From assembly GCA_031289065.1 (NCBI GenBank), contig JAITQI010000187.1, positions 1 through 21,418 of the forward strand: a stretch of 21,418 nt of DNA, in the 5' to 3' direction. The translations under genes and the position numbers were made by a program. Source of the stretch: Oscillospiraceae bacterium (GTDB lineage Bacteria; Bacillota; Clostridia; Oscillospirales; UBA929). The notes below the pieces were generated by a model. The model did no database searches. It saw nothing but the letters and a program-made list of their open reading frames with translations, and was not told where the DNA came from. Below, in pieces: positions 6,885-14,172 of this stretch. Position 1 is the first letter of the stretch. The number at the start of each line of letters is the position of its first letter.

Positions 6885-7078
6885 GCGAAAAAGACATTGT
6901 CATTTCGATGTACGAAAAAGAGCCCGACGATATTCTCGACGAAACTGTACGAGAGTATGTTTGCCAGCATCTATACCGCATGTCATACCCGGAGTACCAG
7001 CGGTGGAAAGCCGCGGGATTTCCATATAGGACTGCCCGGAAAGAGTCCAACCCATACCCCAACGCGGCGAAAAAATAG
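6881..7078 (+). CDS. Small unknown protein of the immunity-like patch
   Basis: This 65-residue protein begins MSEKDIVISMYEKEPDDILD and includes VREYVCQHLYRMSYPEYQRW before a basic tail. The ATG at 6881 overlaps the preceding stop (ATGA) and has GGAGGT ten bases upstream, so I prefer it to the longer in-frame start at 6863. It is probably translated together with the previous ORFs. It has no membrane segment or signal. The function is unknown; position suggests an accessory of the toxin/immunity-like set. Confidence 0.6.
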   Translation: MSEKDIVISMYEKEPDDILDETVREYVCQHLYRMSYPEYQRWKAAGFPYRTARKESNPYPNAAKK

Positions 7079-7116
7079 GGGTAAACGGGGGCGAGTTTAT
7101 GAACGAGACCCAAAAC

Positions 7117-7156
7117 GCGAAAAGCCTTGTAACATCACTGTTACAAGGCTTTTCGC
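7117..7156 (-). terminator. Strong terminator of tRNA-Gln
   Basis: Perfect 18-bp arms (7117-7134 and 7139-7156) with a TCAC loop form a long hairpin whose minus-strand 3' side runs TTTTCGCGTTTT. It begins one base past the CCA end of the tRNA. It could also stop rightward transcripts from the small-ORF cluster. Confidence 0.85.
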
Positions 7157-7157
7157 T

Positions 7158-7231
7158 TGGCTGCGGGAGAAGGATTTGAACCCTCACAAACAGAGTCAGA
7201 GTCTGCGGTGCTACCGTTACACTATCCCGCA
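7158..7231 (-). tRNA. tRNA-Gln (anticodon CTG)
   Basis: Read on the minus strand, the cloverleaf is complete. Acceptor TGCGGGA (7231-7225) pairs with TCCCGCA (7168-7162). The anticodon stem GCAGA / TCTGT encloses the loop CTCTGAC, giving anticodon CTG, which reads CAG glutamine codons. The T arm is GAGGG-TTCAAAT-CCTTC. The discriminator is G and CCA is encoded at 7160-7158. The gene has its own promoter and terminator, so it is a stand-alone unit. Confidence 0.95.
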
Positions 7232-7279
7232 TCGCGGCGCGCTCCCCAACCTCGGGCGGGCACAGGGAACACACCCGAT

Positions 7280-7308
7280 ATTATACACAAAAGACAGGGC
7301 CCTGTCAA
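7280..7308 (-). promoter_or_regulatory. Consensus sigma-A promoter of tRNA-Gln
   Basis: On the minus strand TTGACA (7308-7303) and TATAAT (7285-7280) are separated by exactly 17 bases, a perfect consensus match. The predicted transcription start is near 7273, about 42 bases before the mature 5' end of the tRNA. Confidence 0.92.
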
Positions 7309-7425
7309 GCCCCAAGGGGCGGAGAAACGGCGTTTCCCGGCACGGGGACGCAACATTGGCGTTTCTCATAAAAACAGCCGTCGATCTCTCGAGATAATAC
7401 AGCGCTATGCCAGCGCCAGGCCTTT

Positions 7426-8030
7426 TCAGAGGACGTTTTCCGCCAGCCAGGCGGCCACGTCGTCCTCGTCATGGGAGGCGCACACGAAATCCGCCGCCGC
7501 TGTCGCCTCGTCCAGCGCGTTGGCCACCGCCACGCCGACGCCGCGGTTTTTGAGCATCTCTATGTCGTTGTAGTCGTCGCCAAAGGCGGCTGTCTCGGCG
7601 GGGGAAACGCTGAAATGGTCGGCGAGACGGCGAATCGCGTTCCATTTTTTGGCGGAACGGTGCATGATAAGCCCCAGCCGCCCCTCGCTCAACTCAACGT
7701 ACAGTTCCCGGGGCAGCGCGGCGGCGATTTGGGCTATTTTCGTCAAAGAGGAGACGCACACAATGCTTTTGTCGGCGCAGTCGTTCGGCAAATCCGTGCC
7801 GTCGGTGAACTGATACGCGATGCCCGGCCAAACCGCGGCGGGGTCAAAGTCAACCCGCGCCAAGATGTTCAGGAACGCAAAGACCGCCCGCTTCGGCCGC
7901 GCCGTGGCGAACACAACCTTTACCCCGCGCAGGCGGTCGGTTCAGTACCGCCGCCGTGTAGTCTGAGATCGTCTTATCACGCCGCGGCAACGTGTTGTCA
8001 AGGGCGGTGACGATCCATGTGAATGGGCAT
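7426..8030 (-). pseudogene. HAD-family (Cof-type) phosphatase, decayed
   Basis: The C-terminal two thirds read well from about 7915 down (VFATARPKRAV, the motif III lysine region, and motif IV GDDYNDIEMLKNRGVGVAVA), typical of Cof-like sugar-phosphate phosphatases. The original start is ATG 8030 with a very good SD (AGGAGGGG). After four codons (MPIH) an extra base shifts the frame. The continuation IVTALDNTLPRRDKTISDY is in the next frame, and a second shift occurs near 7925 in a G-run (one G short of the expected reading). In addition, motif I DxDxT reads ALDNT, so the nucleophilic first Asp is Ala. Three independent lesions make this a pseudogene unless the assembly is faulty. It lies 35 bases after the lipoprotein gene, last in the lepA-side operon. 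Confidence 0.85.
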
Positions 8031-8065
8031 CGCAACCCCTCCTAAACCCCTTCCCGGCCGCCATC

Positions 8066-9394
8066 CTATTCCGCCCGCGCCAGCACAGGGTAGCCGTCCA
8101 GCGTGAGCCGATTCCGTTCCGCCTTCGCCCGGTACACGTCGGTGTTGGGGATTGCCTCTTCGCCGCTCCAGTCGTTGACCCACTTGCAGATGAGCAGATT
8201 GCCGTCCAGGGCGTAGGTGATGGGATAGGCCCGGCCAAACCATTGCGCCTGCCCCGTGCCGTCGGGGCGGAAGGTGAAGGTGATCAGGTCCTCATCCTCC
8301 GCCACGGACGCCCAATCCGTGGTGTCCCACGCGCCCGTCCAGGTGCCGACAAGCGCCGCCGCCGTCAGTTCCGGCCACAGTTCGGCGTTACTGAGCTCGT
8401 AGACGGTCTGCTGAACGCTGTCTTCCCAGCGGTCATAATACCAGCTCTCCGAGACGAAGTCGGTGAAATGCCCCCCGTTTTCCGCCAATAGATACCGATT
8501 GACCCCCTCCGCGCCGTACCACAAAAAGCCAATGGTCAACCCCTCTGCGGTTTGGCAGAGCATGGCGACTTCAAACAGGGCGGCGTCGTCCGGCTCCATG
8601 TCCGCCCGCCAGCCGACGCCGTCCGCCCAGACGCTGCCGATGAACTCTCTGACGATCACCAGATCCCCCCGCAGGTAGGCCAGGATCAGCAGCCCGTAAT
8701 CGGTGTTTTCAAACTGGAAGAGGGCGACGCGGCCCCCGTCGGCGTCGGTGGCCAGCAGTTCGGAATGCATGACGACGCGGCCCTTCTTCAGGGCCTCCAT
8801 CGTCGCCACATCCGCCGGGTCAGCGGCGGGGTGCCCGTGATTGTCGAACCCCGCCCGCTCCGCCGGGTCTTCTTTGACGGGGGTGAAGGCCAGAAGCCCG
8901 CTTTGGCAGGAGGCGGGCAGTAGCAGATAGTCGTCCTGCCCCACGGGCAGAGACCCTTCGGCGACCCGCCAGCTGGGGCCGGGCACGCCGTCAAAGGTCA
9001 GATAGTAATCCCCGTTGCGGCCGTCGGCCTCCTTCTCCCCCGCGTACCCCACGGGGAACACGCCGCCGGAGCCGACCGCCAGGGTTCGCGACTCCCAATC
9101 GCCGGGGGCGGCGTAGGACACGGCCACCAAGCGATCCCCGGGGGTCTCGGATTCCCCGTTGGAAAGCGCCCAGACCCAACCGGATTGAATGTCCGCCAGG
9201 CGAACCGAGGAGTTCTCCCTGCCCGGGGCCGCTGGCGTTTCCCCTGTCCCAGAAACCGTCGGCGTTTCCTGCGGAGGCACGCCGGTGGCGGACGGGCTCG
9301 TCTCCGAACCGGTTTGGCACCCCGCCAACAGGGCAAGAACAGTCAGCGCCGCCAACAGAAGCGAGATCGCTTTCCCAAACAGAGTTTTCATCAT
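8066..9394 (-). CDS. Lipoprotein of unknown function with lipocalin-like C-terminal domain
   Basis: The predicted lipoprotein has 442 residues. Its signal peptide is MMKTLFGKAISLLLAALTVL with lipobox LLAGC, putting the lipidated Cys near residue 25. A Ser/Thr/Pro-rich tether follows, then a large soluble region facing the outside of the membrane. The last 90 residues (LVGTWTGAWDTT, then FTFRPDGTGQAQWFG and GNLLICKWVND) resemble small lipocalin-like or META/DUF5640-type beta-barrel domains in exported proteins. The start at 9394 (or 9391; ATGATG) has AAAGGA eight bases upstream. A longer in-frame start at 9484 would bury the signal peptide and is rejected. It lies downstream of lepA on the same strand. 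Substrate unknown. Confidence 0.8.
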   Translation of the reverse strand: MMKTLFGKAISLLLAALTVLALLAGCQTGSETSPSATGVPPQETPTVSGTGETPAAPGRENSSVRLADIQSGWVWALSNGESETPGDRLVAVSYAAPGDWESRTLAVGSGGVFPVGYAGEKEADGRNGDYYLTFDGVPGPSWRVAEGSLPVGQDDYLLLPASCQSGLLAFTPVKEDPAERAGFDNHGHPAADPADVATMEALKKGRVVMHSELLATDADGGRVALFQFENTDYGLLILAYLRGDLVIVREFIGSVWADGVGWRADMEPDDAALFEVAMLCQTAEGLTIGFLWYGAEGVNRYLLAENGGHFTDFVSESWYYDRWEDSVQQTVYELSNAELWPELTAAALVGTWTGAWDTTDWASVAEDEDLITFTFRPDGTGQAQWFGRAYPITYALDGNLLICKWVNDWSGEEAIPNTDVYRAKAERNRLTLDGYPVLARAE

Positions 9395-9436
9395 AACATA
9401 AATCCTTTCCAAGAGAGAAGACAGAGGACAGAAAGA

Positions 9437-9453
9437 CGGGGGACGGACCCCCG
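9437..9453 (-). terminator. Possible weak terminator after lepA
   Basis: CGGGGG and CCCCCG arms with a five-base loop are followed on the minus strand by a T-rich but interrupted run (TCTTTCTGTCC). It lies between the lepA tail and the lipoprotein start. It may attenuate rather than fully stop transcription. Confidence 0.35.
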
Positions 9454-9476
9454 CGGGGCTTCTGTACTCTTCGTCG

Positions 9477-9569
9477 TCATTCATCCAATTTCAGTACGGC
9501 CATACCCGCCTCCTGGGGCACCTCGACGCTGCCCAGGCTGCGCATCCGCTTTTTGCCCTCTTTCTGTTT
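9477..9569 (-). other. lepA: Conserved LepA C-terminal tail stranded after two in-frame stops
   Basis: Directly after the tandem TAG TAA (9575-9570), the same frame continues KQKEGKKRMRSLGSVEVPQE and then AGMAVLKLDE, ending at TGA 9479-9477. This is the normal end of LepA: the family's usual LLEKQKEGKKRM motif is interrupted only at the LE position. No frameshift is needed to read it. The tail adds 30 residues, bringing the total to about the usual 600. Confidence 0.88.
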
Positions 9570-9572
9570 TTA

Positions 9573-11285
9573 CTACAGCTTTTTCTTGCGGGTGATGTCG
9601 CCGCCGTAGCATTTGGCCAGCACGTCCTTGCGCATGGCCTTGACGGTCTCCCGGGCGATGATCTTCCCGCCGATGGCCACCTGCACCGGCACCTCGAAGA
9701 GTTGGCGGGGAATGTTGTCCTTGAGCTTTTCGGCGATACGCCGGGCCCGGGGATAGGCCGACTCGGCGTGGACGATGAAGGATAGGGCGTCCACCACGTC
9801 GCCGTTTAAGAGCACGTCCAGTTTGACCAGATCGCTCTTGCGGTAGCCGGACAGGGCGTAGTCCAGGGAGGCGTAGCCCCGGGTGCGGGATTTGAGGGCG
9901 TCGAAGAAGTCGTAGATGATTTCGGCCAGCGGCAGGTCGTAGTGCAGCTCCACCCGGTTTTCTTCCAGGTACTTCATGTCCTTAAAAGTGCCCCGCCGTT
10001 GCTGGCACAGTTCCATGATGCTCCCCACGTACTCGGAGGGAGTGATGACCGACGCGGCCACGAAGGGCTCCTCCGGGTAGTCGATTTCGGCGGGGTTGGG
10101 GTAGTTGAGGGGATTGTCGATGACCACCAGCTCCCCGTTCAGCTTGTGAATTTTATAGATGACGCTGGGGGCGGTGGTGATGAGATCCAGGTTGTACTCC
10201 CGCTCCAGGCGCTCCTGAATGACCTCCATGTGTAAAAGCCCCAAAAAGCCGCAGCGAAACCCATAGCCCAGGGCCACCGAGCTCTCCGGCTCGAAGGTGA
10301 GGGAGGCGTCGTTGAGCTGGAGTTTTTCCAGGGCGTCCCGCAGGTCGGGGTACTTGGCCCCGTCGGCGGTGTAGACCCCGGAGAACACCATGGACTGCAC
10401 CTTGCGGTAGCCGGGCAGGGCTTCGGCGGCGGGCCGGTCGCGCTGGGTGACCGTGTCCCCCACCCGGGTGTCCCGCACGGTTTTGATGGAGGCGGCAAAA
10501 TACCCAACCTCCCCCGCCGACAGCCCTTCGGGCCGGGGTTCTATACCCAGCGGACGCAGGACGCCGGCCTCCACCACGCTGAACTCCGCCCCGGTGGCCA
10601 TCAGCCGCACCTCTGTGCCGGGGCGCAGGACGCCGTCGATGAGCCGGACGTAGACGATGACACCCTTGTAGGCGTCGTACTGGCTGTCGAAGATCAGCGC
10701 CTTGAGGGGCGCGTCCGGGTCGCCCTTGGGGGCGGGGATGCCCTTCACGATGCAGGAGAGCACCTCGTCGATACCCACCCCCAGCTTGGCCGACACCCGG
10801 GGCGCGTCGGCGGCGGGCAGGCCGATGATGTTTTCAATCTCGTGCACCGCCCTGTCCACGTCGGCGGCGGGCAGGTCGATTTTGTTGAGCACCGGCAGCA
10901 CTTCCAAATCGTGCTCCAGCGCCAGGTAGGTGTTGGCCAGCGTCTGGGCCTCGATGCCCTGGGAGACGTCCACGACCAGCAGGGCCCCTTCGCAGGCGGC
11001 CAAGCTGCGGGACACCTCGTAGTTGAAGTCCACATGGCCGGGCGTATCGATCAGGTTGAGCACGTAGCTCTCCCCCCCGGCGTCCACATAGTCCAGCCGA
11101 ATGGCCCGGGCCTTGATGGTGATGCCCCGCTCCCGCTCCAGGTCCATGTTGTCCAGAATCTGATCGGACATCTCCCGCCGGGCCACCGCGTTGGTGCTCT
11201 CGATGAGCCGGTCGGCCAGGGTGGATTTGCCGTGGTCGATGTGGGCGATGATACAAAAATTGCGGACGCGTTTTTGATCGGTCAC
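9573..11285 (-). CDS. lepA: Elongation factor 4 (LepA GTPase), stopped before its C-terminal tail
   Basis: LepA (EF4) is a ribosome-bound translational GTPase implicated in back-translocation, initiation and subunit biogenesis. Visible G-motifs are IIAHIDHGKSTLADRL near residue 12, LIDTPGHVDF near 79 and NKIDLPAAD near 134. The LepA-specific C-terminal domain is present (VHAESAYPRARRIAEKLK, then KDVLAKCYGGDITRKKKL). The product is 570 residues against about 600 usual, because two tandem stops replace the LE of the conserved KKKLLEKQKEGKKRM segment. The GTG start at 11285 has AGGAGG nine bases upstream. The SD region is itself self-complementary (GGAGG TT CCTCC). It is probably transcribed with the downstream lipoprotein and the HAD pseudogene. 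Confidence 0.95.
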   Translation of the reverse strand: MTDQKRVRNFCIIAHIDHGKSTLADRLIESTNAVARREMSDQILDNMDLERERGITIKARAIRLDYVDAGGESYVLNLIDTPGHVDFNYEVSRSLAACEGALLVVDVSQGIEAQTLANTYLALEHDLEVLPVLNKIDLPAADVDRAVHEIENIIGLPAADAPRVSAKLGVGIDEVLSCIVKGIPAPKGDPDAPLKALIFDSQYDAYKGVIVYVRLIDGVLRPGTEVRLMATGAEFSVVEAGVLRPLGIEPRPEGLSAGEVGYFAASIKTVRDTRVGDTVTQRDRPAAEALPGYRKVQSMVFSGVYTADGAKYPDLRDALEKLQLNDASLTFEPESSVALGYGFRCGFLGLLHMEVIQERLEREYNLDLITTAPSVIYKIHKLNGELVVIDNPLNYPNPAEIDYPEEPFVAASVITPSEYVGSIMELCQQRRGTFKDMKYLEENRVELHYDLPLAEIIYDFFDALKSRTRGYASLDYALSGYRKSDLVKLDVLLNGDVVDALSFIVHAESAYPRARRIAEKLKDNIPRQLFEVPVQVAIGGKIIARETVKAMRKDVLAKCYGGDITRKKKL

Positions 11286-11347
11286 GTGGAGGAACCTCCT
11301 AATAAATACATTGACATGGGCGCATAAACGATTTAAGCGTAAATCAT

Positions 11348-11376
11348 ATTATATCATTCCGCCCCGCCGGTTGCAA
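11348..11376 (-). promoter_or_regulatory. sigma-A promoter of lepA
   Basis: On the minus strand TTGCAA (11376-11371) and TATAAT (11353-11348) are spaced 17 bases apart, and TGA before the -10 makes it an extended -10. The start would be near 11341, giving a leader of about 55 bases to the lepA GTG. The mreB promoter in this window uses the same TTGCAA-17-TATAAT pair. Confidence 0.82.
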
Positions 11377-11508
11377 TTTTTTCTCATGGGGGCGAACCCG
11401 GCGCCCCGCCATGGCCCCGCGGACGGCGAAAAAATCTCGACGAATCCGGCTGGTTTTTGGTGCAATAAACAGTTCCGTCCCGGCCGCTCTCAACGGGAAT
11501 GTTCCGGC

Positions 11509-11537
11509 TTGCCTTTTCCCCAACACAGGAGTAAACT
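11509..11537 (+). promoter_or_regulatory. Possible promoter of the MATE gene
   Basis: TTGCCT (11509-11514) and TAAACT (11532-11537) are 17 bases apart. The -10 is imperfect. The rest of the gap between lepA and the MATE gene (11286-11615) holds the lepA promoter and otherwise nothing I can name. Confidence 0.4.
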
Positions 11538-11615
11538 ATACAGGCGACCGACCGTCGCGAAGAAAACCGTCGAGGGGGACAGACGCCCGCCCCGGCGCTG
11601 GGGGCGAGTTTTGCC

Positions 11616-12974
11616 ATGACATACGACCTGCGCGGTATCACCAGGCTGCTCTGGCCGGTGCTGCTGGAACAGTCCTTTGCCGTGTTCATCTCCATGCTGT
11701 CCACCATGATGGTCTCCGGGGTGGGCCCGGCGGCGGTGGCCGGGGTGGGCCTGGTGGGCACGATAAACGCCATCCTGACGACCACCTTCATCGCCGTGGC
11801 GTCGGGCACGACCATCATCGTCTCCCAACGCCTGGGGGCGGATCGCCGGGAGGAAGCGGGGCAGTCCGCCGCCCAGTCCATCACCCTGGCCGCCTACATC
11901 GGCCTGGGCATCGGCGGGCTGATGATGATCCTGGCCGACCCCCTGCTGTCGTCGCTCTTCCCGGGGGCGGAACCCGCCGTGCTGTCCAACGCCAAACTGT
12001 ACCTGACCTTTTCCTCCCTGTCCCTGCCCCTGCAGGCCCTTTTCTCCACCATGGCGGGCATCATGCGGGCGGCCGGCAATGTGCGCCTGCCCATGCTGGG
12101 TTCGGTCATGACCGACACCGCCTATATTCTCATCGCCTGGCCGGCTATCTCCTTAATGAACCTGGGCGTGGCCGGGGCGGGCTGGGGCTTGGTGGCCTCT
12201 CGGCTGGTGCCGGTGATTTTCTTGAGCTTGTCCCTCATGCGGGGGCACGGGGGACTCTATCTGCCCCGTATCAGTCCCAAGCTGTCCGGCAAAATCCTCC
12301 GTCCGGTGCTCCAGGTGGCCATCCCCACCGGGCTGGATTCCCTCATGTTCAACGGCGGCAAGCTGATCGTCCAGGTCTTCCTGGCCGGGATGGGCACGGC
12401 GGCCCTGGCCGCCAACTCGATTTGTAGCTCGCTTGTGGGCTTTGTCAACCTGCCCGGCGGCAGTATGCAGGTCATCGCCGTCACCGTGGTGGGGCGCATT
12501 TACGGGGCAAAACGGTTCGGGGATGTCCGAAAATTCGCCCTGGGCTTCACCCTGGCCGCCACCGCCATGCAGACCATCCTCTCCCTGATCATGTGGCCCC
12601 TGTTGGGCACGGGCATCAGCCTGTACCAGCCCACCCAAGAGTCCCTGGAACTCAGCCGAAGCGTCATGGGTCTGCTGCTGGTGACGACGCCCCTGTTCTG
12701 GGCGGTCTCCTTCGTCGCCCCCAGCGGTCTGCGGGCCTCGGGGGACGTGAAGTTCACCATGTGGGTGTCCGTGTGTAGCATGTTTATCCTGCGGGTGTTC
12801 GGCTCCTGGTTCTTCGGCGTCTATCTGGGCATGGGCCTGGAGGGCATTTGGCTGTCCATGTCGGTGGACTGGGTGGGCCGGGGCCTCTTCTTCCTGCCCC
12901 GCATCCTGAGCCACAAAAAACGCCTGCTGGCCAAACACGCGCCGCCCCCGGAAGCCTTGCCGGAGGCGACATGA
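11616..12974 (+). CDS. MATE family multidrug/Na+ antiporter
   Basis: This 452-residue polytopic membrane protein has about twelve hydrophobic segments. MATE transporters export cationic drugs or metabolites in exchange for Na+ or H+. Family-typical stretches are PVLLEQSFAVFISMLSTMMVS near residue 14 (quoted as LLEQSFAVFISMLSTMMVS), MAGIMRAAGNVRLPMLG near 147, and QVIAVTVVGRIYGAKRFGD near 287, the second-half counterpart. The ending is basic and cytosolic. The ATG follows a GGGGGCGAG SD-like run. A terminator lies about 26 bases after the stop, so the gene is probably monocistronic. The substrate cannot be told from sequence. Confidence 0.93.
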   Translation: MTYDLRGITRLLWPVLLEQSFAVFISMLSTMMVSGVGPAAVAGVGLVGTINAILTTTFIAVASGTTIIVSQRLGADRREEAGQSAAQSITLAAYIGLGIGGLMMILADPLLSSLFPGAEPAVLSNAKLYLTFSSLSLPLQALFSTMAGIMRAAGNVRLPMLGSVMTDTAYILIAWPAISLMNLGVAGAGWGLVASRLVPVIFLSLSLMRGHGGLYLPRISPKLSGKILRPVLQVAIPTGLDSLMFNGGKLIVQVFLAGMGTAALAANSICSSLVGFVNLPGGSMQVIAVTVVGRIYGAKRFGDVRKFALGFTLAATAMQTILSLIMWPLLGTGISLYQPTQESLELSRSVMGLLLVTTPLFWAVSFVAPSGLRASGDVKFTMWVSVCSMFILRVFGSWFFGVYLGMGLEGIWLSMSVDWVGRGLFFLPRILSHKKRLLAKHAPPPEALPEAT

Positions 12975-13000
12975 GAGAGGGCTAAATAGATAAGCGACAG

Positions 13001-13019
13001 ACGGGGGGGCGCCCCCCGT
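13001..13019 (+). terminator. Terminator of the MATE gene
   Basis: ACGGGGGG and CCCCCCGT arms with a three-base GCG loop are followed by TTTTCTGTT. It separates the MATE gene from the XRE-comF unit. Confidence 0.8.
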
Positions 13020-13085
13020 TTTCTGTTGGAATCTTGCTTGCCCACAAACATGCGTATAAATATCATCCAATCCGGGGCAAACCAT

Positions 13086-13110
13086 TGTTATACTGTTCAC
13101 AGATTGTGAA
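13086..13110 (+). promoter_or_regulatory. Extended -10 promoter with overlapping palindromic operator
   Basis: TGTTATACT (13086-13094) is a TGn-extended -10. Immediately downstream, TTCACA-GAT-TGTGAA (13096-13110) is a perfect inverted repeat with a three-base spacer covering the predicted transcription start. Its position suits autorepression by the XRE regulator encoded next. Confidence 0.6.
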
Positions 13111-13124
13111 TGGAAGTGTGCATA

Positions 13125-13421
13125 ATGGTGGACTTCGGCCATCGCCTAAAAGAGCTTCGTCGCGGGCAGGGCATTACGCAAAGACAGTTGGCGGACGCGT
13201 TGTACGTCTCCAAGTCCATGATTTCGTCTTTCGAGTCCTCGACCCGCCTGCCCTCTCATCAGGTGCTGATGCGGATACGCAACTACTTTAATGTGTCCAT
13301 GGATTTCCTATACGGCTACCCCAAGGCGATCGGGTTGGACGTGACCGGCCTGAGCCAGACCCAGACGGAGCTGCTGCGGGGACTGGTCGGCGAATTCCGA
13401 CGCGGGGACGCCGCGACATGA
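13125..13421 (+). CDS. XRE-family transcriptional regulator
   Basis: The 98-residue product is a Cro/C1-type DNA-binding protein. Residues from about 5 to 60 form the helix-turn-helix domain: LKELRRGQGITQRQLADALY, then VSKSMISSFESSTRLPS, then LMRIRNYFNVSMDFLYGY. I prefer ATG 13125 (GGAAGTG upstream) to the ATG at 13110, because the latter lies inside the operator and would leave almost no leader. The short tail after residue 70 could dimerise. Its stop overlaps the comF start (ATGA). A likely autorepressor, given the palindrome at its promoter; whether it controls comF for a stress or competence reason is inference. Confidence 0.85.
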   Translation: MVDFGHRLKELRRGQGITQRQLADALYVSKSMISSFESSTRLPSHQVLMRIRNYFNVSMDFLYGYPKAIGLDVTGLSQTQTELLRGLVGEFRRGDAAT

Positions 13422-14116
13422 GCGCGCCGACGTGGGCGGAGCCTCTGTTGAGGCTGTTCTACCCGGCCCGTTGCCTGTTCTGCCAGAAGCCGGTGACCGG
13501 CAAAGGCGAAACGGTCTGCCCCCTCTGCCGGACGGGCGGACTGCCCTTCACGCCGACGGGGGCGCGGTTTGCCGTGCCCGGCGGCGTCTGTGTCGCGCCG
13601 TTTTACTATGTGGAACCGGTGCGGGAGCTCATGCATCGGTATAAGTTCCGGGGGCGCTACAAATTGGCCGAGCCCATGGCCGCCTACATGGCCGACGCGG
13701 CGGAGGGGCTGCCCGGGTTCGACCTGGTCTCCTGGGTGCCGGTGAGCGCCAAGCGTTTGCGCCAGCGCGGCTACGACCAGGCCCAGCTGCTGGCCCGGGC
13801 GCTGGCTGGGCGGCTGTGGACGCCCCTTGTCCCCACCCTGCGCAAAACCCGAGACGCTCCGCCCCAAACCGGCTTCAACACGCCGGAAGCCCGGCGGACA
13901 AACGTCTCCGGCGCTTTTGCGGCGCTGCCCAAAGCGGTGGCGGACAAGCGAATTCTGCTGGTGGACGACATTCTCACCACGGGGGCCACCCTGGGGGCGT
14001 GCGTCGAATGTCTCTATCAAGCGGGGGCGCGGTCGGTGGTTTGCGCCGCCTTCGCCCGGGCGGGAGATTTTGGAAGCAAAACGAACGAAGATTCAGCAGT
14101 CAGAAGAGGAAAATGA
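13418..14116 (+). CDS. comF: ComF family phosphoribosyltransferase-like protein
   Basis: This 232-residue protein has an N-terminal zinc-ribbon-like part with two Cys pairs (CLFC near residue 18 and CPLC near 34). The type I phosphoribosyltransferase domain ends in the PRPP-binding signature ILLVDDILTTGAT near residue 174. ComF proteins act in natural transformation, where ComF is associated with late uptake steps; their enzymology is unclear. RLRQRGYDQAQLLARALA is another family hallmark. The ATG overlaps the stop of the XRE gene, so the two are translationally coupled. The hydrophilic tail after CAAFARAG is longer than usual and may be drift before the mreB promoter. Confidence 0.93.
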   Translation: MSAPTWAEPLLRLFYPARCLFCQKPVTGKGETVCPLCRTGGLPFTPTGARFAVPGGVCVAPFYYVEPVRELMHRYKFRGRYKLAEPMAAYMADAAEGLPGFDLVSWVPVSAKRLRQRGYDQAQLLARALAGRLWTPLVPTLRKTRDAPPQTGFNTPEARRTNVSGAFAALPKAVADKRILLVDDILTTGATLGACVECLYQAGARSVVCAAFARAGDFGSKTNEDSAVRRGK

Positions 14117-14137
14117 TGATTTTTTCCGGGAAACGTA

Positions 14138-14166
14138 TTGCAAAATGAAAACATGTCAGGTATAAT
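14138..14166 (+). promoter_or_regulatory. sigma-A promoter of the mreB-family gene
   Basis: TTGCAA (14138-14143), a 17-base spacer and TATAAT (14161-14166) give a near-consensus promoter just after comF. The transcript would start near 14173 and carry a leader of about 190 bases. Confidence 0.85.
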
Positions 14167-14172
14167 AGGCGA

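Noticed and set aside
7158..7231. Integration site duplication of the tRNA-Gln 3' end
   Set aside because: No second copy of the tRNA 3' end was seen within the window, so an integrated element cannot be delimited.
9570..9575. TAG or TAA reassigned to sense, with the tRNA-Gln(CTG) as a suppressor
   Set aside because: sigma-28 and the mreB-family gene end cleanly with TAG and other genes with TAA; the tRNA anticodon CTG reads CAG, not TAG.
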